Below, in pieces: positions 7,081-11,554 of a DNA stretch of 11,554 bases (position 1 is the stretch's first letter; every line of letters begins with the position of its first letter). Source of the stretch: Methanoregula sp. (lineage in GTDB: Archaea; Halobacteriota; Methanomicrobia; Methanomicrobiales; Methanospirillaceae); NCBI RefSeq assembly GCF_002835825.1, contig NZ_PIZH01000026.1:1-11554 (forward strand). Direction: 5' to 3'. The notes beneath the pieces were generated by a model. The model did no database searches and had not been told where the DNA came from. It was given only the letters and a program-made list of their open reading frames with translations. The translations under genes and the position numbers were made by a program.

Positions 7081-7460
7081 CGGTTCTCCTTGACGCCAAT
7101 GCACTGATGATGCCAGCCCAGTTCCAGATCGATCTCTTCGATGAGATCAGGAACCTTCTTGGGGGGTTCGAACCCATCGTACTCGCATCCGTGATGCATG
7201 AACTGAACGGGCTGGCACGGGCACAAGGCCGCAACGGGGCTGCCGCACGCATGGGACTCATGCTCGGGGAGCGGTGCACGATCGCGGAGACAGCTGCCCG
7301 GCAACCGGAGCCGGTTGATGAGCAGATCATTGATTATGCTGTCCGGAATAACAGTATCGTAGTCACGAACGACCGGGGATTGAGAGAAGCACTGCTTGCA
7401 CGCGGGATTGGTGTCATATCTATGAGAAAACAGAAGAAACTGGAATTATTGCGGAGATGA
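6993..7460 (+). CDS. PIN-domain protein, FCF1/Utp24-like (putative rRNA-processing endonuclease); start uncertain
   Basis: A PIN-fold nuclease with the four acidic positions in order: Asp in VLLDANAL, Glu in MHELNGLA, Asp in DEQIIDYA, and Asp in VTNDRGLRE. This arrangement resembles archaeal FCF1/VapC9-like PIN proteins. A role in rRNA maturation is inferred from family and neighbours (aIF2-gamma, rpo7). The domain begins at about 7077 (VTVLLDAN), right at the aIF2-gamma stop, but the codon there is GTA. The only conventional in-frame start upstream is TTG at 6993, giving 155 residues and an 88-bp overlap without a clear Shine-Dalgarno. CTG at 7044 is preceded by AGGTGGGAG. The first ATG (7107) would delete the catalytic first Asp. 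Start 6993 is formal; the product is probably about 127-140 residues. No antitoxin gene is adjacent, so a toxin role is unlikely. Confidence 0.82.
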   Translation: MCRGRLTDRYQPAGGSTLAPDRDGRSGRVTVLLDANALMMPAQFQIDLFDEIRNLLGGFEPIVLASVMHELNGLARAQGRNGAAARMGLMLGERCTIAETAARQPEPVDEQIIDYAVRNNSIVVTNDRGLREALLARGIGVISMRKQKKLELLRR

Positions 7461-7468
7461 GGTGAAGG

Positions 7469-8110
7469 ATGTATCACAAACTGATGCTTGAAGACAAGGT
7501 CCGGGTCCCACCCCAGAGACTGGGCGAGAATCTCGAAAAAGTGATCCTTGATGTCCTCCAGGAGCAGCTTGAAGGGAGTATTGACAAGGAGATCGGGATC
7601 TTTATCTGCGTTACGAAAGTGACGGATGTCGGGGAAGGAGAACTCGTTCCCGGTGACGGCGGTGTCTACTACGATGTCAAGTTCGAGGCACTGGTGCTCC
7701 GGCTTGCCCTCCAGGAAGTGATTGAAGGGGTTGTGGTTGAGACCACCAGCTTTGGTGCGTTCGTCAGCCTTGGCCCGATCGACGCCATGCTGCACGTAAG
7801 CCAGATCTCCGATGAATACATCAACTACGACGAGAAGAACGCCCGGCTGATCTGCCAGGAGTCCAAGCGCTTCATCGGTGTCGGCGATGTTGTCCGCGTC
7901 CGCGTCGTGACATTATCCTTAAACGAGCGCGAGCCCCGCGACAGCAAGATCGGGCTGACAATGCGCCAGGCAGGCCTTGGCACAGCCCTCTGGCTGGAAG
8001 AGGAGATAGAGAAAGAAAAGGAAAAGTCCGGGCAGTCTTCCGGCTCCGGGAAGGAGAAGCCAGCCGAGAAGGCAAAGGGCAAGAGGAAGGAGCATGCCGC
8101 CGGCGAATAA
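7469..8110 (+). CDS. rpo7: DNA-directed RNA polymerase subunit Rpo7 (RpoE', E1)
   Basis: The archaeal counterpart of eukaryotic Rpb7. It pairs with Rpo4 as the RNA polymerase stalk, which aids open-complex formation and binds emerging RNA. The N-terminal tip domain (residues about 1-80: MYHKLMLEDKVRVPP, GEGELVPGDGGVYYDVKF) is followed by an S1 RNA-binding domain at about 82-165 (TTSFGAFVSLGPIDAMLHVS, then IGLTMRQAGLG). At 213 residues it is longer than the usual 185-190. The excess is a low-complexity Lys/Glu/Ser/Gly tail from about residue 180. The ATG at 7469 has GAGGTGA just upstream (7459-7465), overlapping the PIN stop. Its 3' end overlaps spt4 by 17 bp, and the charged tail's codons also supply spt4's ribosome binding site. 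Confidence 0.96.
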   Translation: MYHKLMLEDKVRVPPQRLGENLEKVILDVLQEQLEGSIDKEIGIFICVTKVTDVGEGELVPGDGGVYYDVKFEALVLRLALQEVIEGVVVETTSFGAFVSLGPIDAMLHVSQISDEYINYDEKNARLICQESKRFIGVGDVVRVRVVTLSLNEREPRDSKIGLTMRQAGLGTALWLEEEIEKEKEKSGQSSGSGKEKPAEKAKGKRKEHAAGE

Positions 8111-8300
8111 GAAGAAGCAGGGAAAAGTCTGTCGTGACTGCCACCGGGTTGTCGATGGCGAGAGCTGCGTTATCTGCGGCACCTCCAACTTAAGCGATGA
8201 CTGGTCCGGATACCTGGTCATTATCGACCCGGAAAATTCCGAAGTGGCAAAACGTATGAATATCAAGCTCCCCGGCCGGTACGCGCTGAAGGTCCGCTGA
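8094..8300 (+). CDS. spt4: Transcription elongation factor Spt4 (RpoE'' / E2)
   Basis: A 68-residue zinc-ribbon protein that binds Spt5; the complex clamps RNA polymerase for processive elongation. Two CxxC pairs are visible, C13/C16 (VCRDCHRV) and C28/C31 (CVICGTS), followed by the family's LSDDWSGYLVIIDPENSEVA strand pattern and a GRYALKVR ending. The length is normal for archaeal Spt4. The start at 8094 lies inside the rpo7 3' end, with GAGGAAGGAG immediately upstream. The stop overlaps the next gene's ATG by one base (TGATG), so translation of rpo7, spt4 and the kinase gene is probably coupled. Rpo7-Spt4 adjacency is a well-known archaeal arrangement. Confidence 0.96.
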   Translation: MPPANKKKQGKVCRDCHRVVDGESCVICGTSNLSDDWSGYLVIIDPENSEVAKRMNIKLPGRYALKVR

Positions 8301-8791
8301 TGCTCACCCTCCAAGAAGAGCACCGCAAGCTCTTCAAGGACCCCTTTGGCGAACTGTATCCCGAGATAACGGATATCCTTCCCCAACTCTCCCAAAAAAC
8401 TGTTTTTACTGTCGGGGACGTGGTAACCCACAACCTGCGTAAGGCAGGAATAATCCCTGCAGTCGGAATTATTGACGGGTACACGATGCGCTCTCCCTGT
8501 AACCGGGCGCCTGCGATATCCGGTGAATCCCTGCGCGTGAAAAATCCTGCAGGCACACTCACCGATGAACTGATTGCGGCAATAGAGCACGCAGTAAACC
8601 ACCCCCCACTCACCATCATTGTTGATGGCGAGGAAGACCTTGCAGTGATTCCCATGGTTATTGCCGCACCGCTCGGATCCATTGTTCTCTACGGACAGCC
8701 CGGGGAAGGTGTCGTCCTCCGCACGGTTACCCCCGGTGCAAAGGATACGGCACAGGGGTTTCTTGAACGGTTTATCCGTTCAGGGGAATAA
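8300..8791 (+). CDS. GTP-dependent dephospho-CoA kinase (archaeal DUF359 family)
   Basis: Catalyses the last step of CoA biosynthesis in many archaea, phosphorylating dephospho-CoA at the 3'-hydroxyl with GTP. It is unrelated to bacterial CoaE. The 163 residues match the former DUF359 family: VGDVVTHNLRKAGIIPAVGI, IDGYTMR, VDGEEDLAVIPMVIAAPLGS and VLYGQPGEGVV are characteristic blocks, with conserved Asp and Glu residues. The protein is soluble. The ATG at 8300 shares a base with the spt4 stop, and AAGGT sits 7 nt upstream. Placement with transcription and translation genes is a conserved archaeal neighbourhood rather than a sign of shared mechanism. A T5 run at 8826-8830 and the next promoter suggest transcription may end after this gene. 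Confidence 0.93.
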   Translation: MLTLQEEHRKLFKDPFGELYPEITDILPQLSQKTVFTVGDVVTHNLRKAGIIPAVGIIDGYTMRSPCNRAPAISGESLRVKNPAGTLTDELIAAIEHAVNHPPLTIIVDGEEDLAVIPMVIAAPLGSIVLYGQPGEGVVLRTVTPGAKDTAQGFLERFIRSGE

Positions 8792-8852
8792 TCCTGCAGC
8801 CGTGCGTTCCTTTGGGCAGCTTCGCTTTTTCAGGGGACTGACGAAGGTCATG

Positions 8853-8862
8853 TTTTAAATAA
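8853..8862 (+). promoter_or_regulatory. TATA element upstream of rps24e
   Basis: TTTTAAATAA sits 29-38 bp before the S24e ATG in the 99-bp gap after the kinase gene. Initiation about 25 bp downstream would leave a very short leader of about 8-10 nt containing only AGGA. This likely starts the S24e-S27ae-Kae1 transcript. Confidence 0.6.
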
Positions 8863-8890
8863 CCCGGTTTCCAATAATTACAGGATATCG

Positions 8891-9187
8891 ATGGACTTTG
8901 AGATCACCAGCGATAAAAGGAATGAACTTTTATCCAGAAGAGAGGTTCAGTTTACCCTCAAATACGACGGGGCCACCCCCTCCCGTATGCAGATTGTCGG
9001 GAAACTCTGCGCCCTGCTCAATGTAAAAGAGCACCAGGTCACCCTTGACACGCTGCACAGCAGCTTTGGCAAGACAGAACTCACCGGCTCCGCCCGGGTA
9101 TACGAGAGCGAGGAAAGCCGGAACAAAACCGAGCGCCCGCACCTTGCAGCGCGCGGCATGCCCAAGCCCAAGGAAGAGGCGGCATAA
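8891..9187 (+). CDS. rps24e: Small ribosomal subunit protein eS24 (S24e)
   Basis: A 98-residue component of the 30S subunit found in archaea and eukaryotes. The N-terminal strand [51 protein letters not shown] and [15 protein letters not shown] are family blocks in the usual order, and the length is normal. The basic C-terminal tail (KPKEEAA) is disordered-looking. The ATG at 8891 has only a minimal AGGA in front. Two bases separate its stop from the S27ae ATG, and its last codons carry AGGAAGAGGCGG, a Shine-Dalgarno for that gene. Confidence 0.97.
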   Translation: MDFEITSDKRNELLSRREVQFTLKYDGATPSRMQIVGKLCALLNVKEHQVTLDTLHSSFGKTELTGSARVYESEESRNKTERPHLAARGMPKPKEEAA

Positions 9188-9189
9188 CC

Positions 9190-9372
9190 ATGGCAGCAAA
9201 GAAGGCGGCAGTCTCGAAGGCCCCCAAGAGAGGCGCATACTTCAAGGTCGATGGTGCAAAGGTCACCACCGAAAAGAAATACTGCCCGCGCTGCGGACCC
9301 GGTGTCATGATGGCGGACCATAAGGACCGGACCACCTGCGGCAAGTGCGGATACACAGAATTCAGAAAGTAA
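9190..9372 (+). CDS. rps27ae: Small ribosomal subunit protein eS31 (S27ae)
   Basis: A 60-residue zinc-ribbon ribosomal protein. It has a basic N-terminal tail ([15 protein letters not shown]), then [20 protein letters not shown] and CGKCGY. The two CxxC pairs bind one zinc; GPGVMMADH is a family hallmark. Archaeal forms, like this one, lack the ubiquitin fusion found in eukaryotes, and the tail is longer than in minimal archaeal homologues. The start follows the S24e stop by 2 bp. The S24e-S27ae pair is widely conserved in archaea and ensures matched supply to the 30S subunit. Confidence 0.97.
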   Translation: MAAKKAAVSKAPKRGAYFKVDGAKVTTEKKYCPRCGPGVMMADHKDRTTCGKCGYTEFRK

Positions 9373-9381
9373 GCATCATCA

Positions 9382-10962
9382 ATGCCTGTTTTTGGGCAGA
9401 TACTGGGGATAGAGGGCACGGCCTGGAACCTCAGTGCCGCTCTTTTTGATTGCGATCTCGTTTCACTTGTTTCACGGCCATACTGTCCTGTTCAGGGGGG
9501 CATCCACCCGCGTGAGGCTGCGCAGCACCATGCCTCTGCGATGAAAGAACTGATCGGCACGGTCCTTACGGAGCCGGAGAAGATTGAAGGGATTGCATTC
9601 TCACAGGGGCCGGGGCTTGGCCCCTGCCTCAGGACGGTTGCCACCGCTGCCCGTTCGCTCGCCCTTGCCCTTGATGTCCCGCTCGTGGGGGTGAACCACT
9701 GTGTCGCCCATGTCGAAATCGGATGCTTTGCCACCGGTTGCAGAGATCCCATTGTTCTCTATGCCAGCGGCGCGAACACCCAGGTCATCGGGTACCTGAA
9801 CGGGAGATACCGGATATTCGGGGAAACACTGGATGTCGGGATTGGCAACGCCCTTGATAAATTTGCCCGGGCAAAGAACTTCCCGCACCCGGGCGGCCCG
9901 CATATCGAAACGCAGGCAAAGGAGGGTAAGTACATCGACCTCCCCTACACCGTGAAGGGGATGGACCTTGCATTCTCCGGCCTTGTCTCGGCTGCAAAGG
10001 ACCATAAGGCTCCCCTGCCGGATGTCTGCTACAGCCTGCAGGAGACTGCGTTTGCGATGTGCGTGGAAGTAACAGAACGTGCGCTGTCCCTCACCGGAAA
10101 GAGCGAGGTACTCCTCGTCGGGGGTGTCGGTGCGAACCGAAGGTTGCAGGAGATGCTCCGGGTCATGTGCGAGGAGCGCGGTGCCGAATTTTTCGTTCCC
10201 GAACAAAAATATCTCGGTGACAATGGCGCAATGATCGCCTACACGGGAAAACTGATGCTGGAGAGCGGAGTGTCATGCCCGGTTGAATCATCCCGGATCA
10301 ATCCTTCATTCCGCTCGGACGAGGTTGAAGTAACCTGGAAGAGGGAGGTCCCGGGAAGAGATCTCCCCGGCAGGGCTCCGGGTGCCCAGCAACGCGGTGC
10401 AGAAGCGGTCATCACCTTCCGTGAGGGAAAAGCAGAGAAGCACCGGGTCTCCAAACGGTACCGTGTGGCGGCGCTGGACAAGCGCCTGATAACGGAGCGG
10501 ACCCGGGCCGAGGCACGGCTCATCCATGCGGCACGCAAAGGGGGCGTGCCAACACCGATAATTTCCGATATCACCCCCGACACGATCATGATGGAACAGG
10601 TGCGGGGAACCCTGCTGACAGAAGACCTTTCAGAGGAAAACCTGCAGGAGGCCGGCCGCGTCATCGGCCTGCTCCACCGTGCAGAGATCATGCATGGCGA
10701 CCTCACTACCAGCAACCTGATCCTGCGTGAGAGCGACGGGAAATGCGTGCTGATCGATTTCGGCCTTGCGCAGGCAACAAGCGAGATCGAGCAGCGGGGC
10801 GTGGATATCCACGTCCTCTTTCAGACGCTCGAGAGCACCGCCCCTGAACGCGCAGAATCGCTGAAGGCCGCGTTCATCACAGGATACAGCGGGACGTTTG
10901 AAGGCGCTGGCGAGGTCATCGCCCGCGAGCACGAGATTGAATTGCGGGGGAGATATCTCTGA
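9382..10962 (+). CDS. kae1-bud32: Bifunctional tRNA t6A37 threonylcarbamoyltransferase / Bud32 protein kinase (Kae1-Bud32 fusion)
   Basis: A 526-residue fusion of two KEOPS subunits. Residues about 1-325 are Kae1, which transfers threonylcarbamoyl from TC-AMP to A37 of ANN-decoding tRNAs. It has the metal-binding HCVAH (H106, H110), YASGANTQVI, DVGIGNALDKFAR, DLAFSGLVSAAK, GGVGANRRLQEM and D280 in GDNGAMIAY. Residues about 340-526 are the small Bud32 kinase/ATPase, with SKRYR (lysine region), ERTRAEARL, catalytic HGDLTTSN (438-445) and DFGLA (D459). Residues between about 320 and 340 form the linker. All key residues look intact, so both halves are probably active. The fusion is known in several archaea, including methanogens. 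The ATG at 9382 follows S27ae by 9 bp without a clear Shine-Dalgarno. The stop overlaps the next gene's probable CTG start. Confidence 0.97.
   Translation: MPVFGQILGIEGTAWNLSAALFDCDLVSLVSRPYCPVQGGIHPREAAQHHASAMKELIGTVLTEPEKIEGIAFSQGPGLGPCLRTVATAARSLALALDVPLVGVNHCVAHVEIGCFATGCRDPIVLYASGANTQVIGYLNGRYRIFGETLDVGIGNALDKFARAKNFPHPGGPHIETQAKEGKYIDLPYTVKGMDLAFSGLVSAAKDHKAPLPDVCYSLQETAFAMCVEVTERALSLTGKSEVLLVGGVGANRRLQEMLRVMCEERGAEFFVPEQKYLGDNGAMIAYTGKLMLESGVSCPVESSRINPSFRSDEVEVTWKREVPGRDLPGRAPGAQQRGAEAVITFREGKAEKHRVSKRYRVAALDKRLITERTRAEARLIHAARKGGVPTPIISDITPDTIMMEQVRGTLLTEDLSEENLQEAGRVIGLLHRAEIMHGDLTTSNLILRESDGKCVLIDFGLAQATSEIEQRGVDIHVLFQTLESTAPERAESLKAAFITGYSGTFEGAGEVIAREHEIELRGRYL
10946..10952 (+). 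promoter_or_regulatory. Shine-Dalgarno GGGGGAG supporting a CTG start of the XTP/dITP pyrophosphatase
   Basis: The purine-rich GGGGGAG inside the kae1-bud32 3' end lies 6 nt before the CTG at 10959. This is normal spacing and is the main evidence that translation begins there rather than at the internal TTG at 11055. Confidence 0.6.
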
Positions 10963-11528
10963 AGATCACGGTCGTAACCGGGAATGCACACAAAGCCGCA
11001 GAGGTTGCAGCATTCTTCCGTGGCACTGCGGAGATCACTCACATCTCCCTCGATTTGCCTGAGCATCGCTCCGATGACGTGGGTGAGATCGCCCAAGGCA
11101 AGGCCGGGTATGCTTACGAACAGCTGAAGACCCCGCTCATCGTGGATGACACGGGTTTCTTCATCGACGCGCTGAACGGTTTTCCCGGCCCGTATGCAGC
11201 CTACGTACTGAACACGATCGGAAACAGCGGCATCCTGAAGCTGATGAAGGGGCGGGAAGACCGCAACGCCCGGTTTGTCACGGCCATTGCGTTTGCTGAC
11301 GAGAACGGCGTCCGTGTATTCAAAGGCACCATTGAGGGCAGGGTTACACAAACCCCGCGGGGGGAGGAGGGGTTCGGCTACGATCCTATCTTCGAGACAG
11401 GAGAGAAGACCCTTGCAGAGATCCCCCTCGAAGAGAAGAGCAGGATCTCCCACCGGGCACGGGCACTCGCAGCATTCCATGACTGGTTTGTAGAGGAATA
11501 CCGGGTGCCCCGAAACGCAAACGGTTAA
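10959..11528 (+). CDS. rdgB: XTP/dITP pyrophosphatase (RdgB/HAM1 family), probable CTG start
   Basis: Hydrolyses non-canonical purine nucleoside triphosphates (dITP, XTP, ITP) to monophosphate and PPi, cleaning the nucleotide pool. With a CTG start it has 189 residues, normal for the family. The N-terminus KITVVTGNAHKAAEVAAFF carries the conserved TGNxxK substrate-binding motif. Later come LIVDDTGFFIDALNGFPGPY with the catalytic Asp, GFGYDPIF, and a C-terminal SHRARAL. No ATG, GTG or TTG lies between the in-frame stop at 10938 and this conserved N-terminus. TTG at 11055 would remove 32 residues, including TGNxxK. CTG at 10959 overlaps the kae1-bud32 stop as CTGA, mimicking the common ATGA coupling, with GGGGGAG 6 nt upstream. 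Enzyme identity is very secure; the start is inference. Adjacency to kae1 fits a translation and housekeeping operon. Confidence 0.93.
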   Translation: MKITVVTGNAHKAAEVAAFFRGTAEITHISLDLPEHRSDDVGEIAQGKAGYAYEQLKTPLIVDDTGFFIDALNGFPGPYAAYVLNTIGNSGILKLMKGREDRNARFVTAIAFADENGVRVFKGTIEGRVTQTPRGEEGFGYDPIFETGEKTLAEIPLEEKSRISHRARALAAFHDWFVEEYRVPRNANG

Positions 11529-11542
11529 TAGGTCTTACAGCT

Positions 11543-11552
11543 TTGTTATAAG
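11543..11552 (+). promoter_or_regulatory. Possible TATA element at the window end
   Basis: TTGTTATAAG occurs 15-24 bp after the pyrophosphatase stop and resembles the element upstream of the DUF2098 gene. It may serve a gene beyond the window. There is too little sequence to judge. Confidence 0.25.
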
Positions 11553-11554
11553 GG

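Noticed and set aside
6618..7304. 228-residue minus-strand open frame opposite aIF2-gamma and the PIN gene
   Set aside because: It is antisense to two clearly conserved genes, has low-complexity Pro/Ser/Arg-rich composition and shows no recognisable domain.
6993..7460. PIN gene as a VapC toxin of a toxin-antitoxin pair
   Set aside because: No small antitoxin gene is adjacent, and the context is a housekeeping operon that fits the FCF1-like branch better.
7919..8602. 227-residue minus-strand open frame opposite rpo7, spt4 and the kinase gene
   Set aside because: It spans three real genes, shows no family motif and is explained by codon bias of the sense strand.
11055..11528. Shorter pyrophosphatase model starting at TTG 11055
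   Set aside because: It would lack the conserved TGNxxK substrate-binding motif, which is encoded in frame immediately upstream.

Overview
The window is a gene-dense, entirely co-directional (+ strand) stretch of archaeal chromosome, almost certainly from a methanogenic euryarchaeon. The evidence is aIF2-gamma, RNA polymerase Rpo7, Spt4, ribosomal proteins S24e and S27ae, a fused Kae1-Bud32, an archaeal AglB-type oligosaccharyltransferase and a GTP-dependent dephospho-CoA kinase. A DUF2098-type protein, which I know mainly from methanogens, together with the moderately GC-rich codon use, suggests Methanomicrobiales (Methanoregula-like). The order-level call is inference. I see no mobile elements, CRISPR arrays, tRNA or rRNA genes.

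Region 1 (1-5203) is a surface-glycan / N-glycosylation block. It holds the 3' part of a GlmS-type aminotransferase (hexosamine supply), a hexapeptide-repeat sugar acetyltransferase overlapping it by 4 bp, a GT4-like glycosyltransferase, and an 864-residue AglB with an intact WWDYG motif. Together they could make an amino-sugar donor, modify it, build a lipid-linked glycan and transfer it to Asn residues of S-layer or archaellum proteins.

Region 2 (5204-5844) is a transition zone. A small DUF2098-type gene, probably on a nearly leaderless transcript, is followed by a 256-bp gap. That gap has clustered T-tracts (likely terminator), several TATA-like elements and a strong Shine-Dalgarno sequence for the next gene.

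Region 3 (5845-8791) is a tight information-processing operon: aIF2-gamma, an FCF1-like PIN-domain protein, Rpo7, Spt4 and the archaeal dephospho-CoA kinase. Genes overlap or abut throughout.

Region 4 (8891-11528) starts at a new TATA-like element. It carries S24e, S27ae, the Kae1-Bud32 fusion (t6A tRNA modification and its kinase) and an XTP/dITP pyrophosphatase.

The most notable points are start codons and active-site details rather than a wholly new system. The pyrophosphatase reading frame has no ATG/GTG/TTG that preserves its conserved N-terminus; a CTG overlapping the previous stop, with a well-placed Shine-Dalgarno, is the best start. The PIN gene also lacks a canonical start at its conserved N-terminus, with GTA at the junction. 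The GlmS-like fragment has changed residues in the sugar-phosphate pocket, and aIF2-gamma has SKID where the GTPase NKxD motif is expected.
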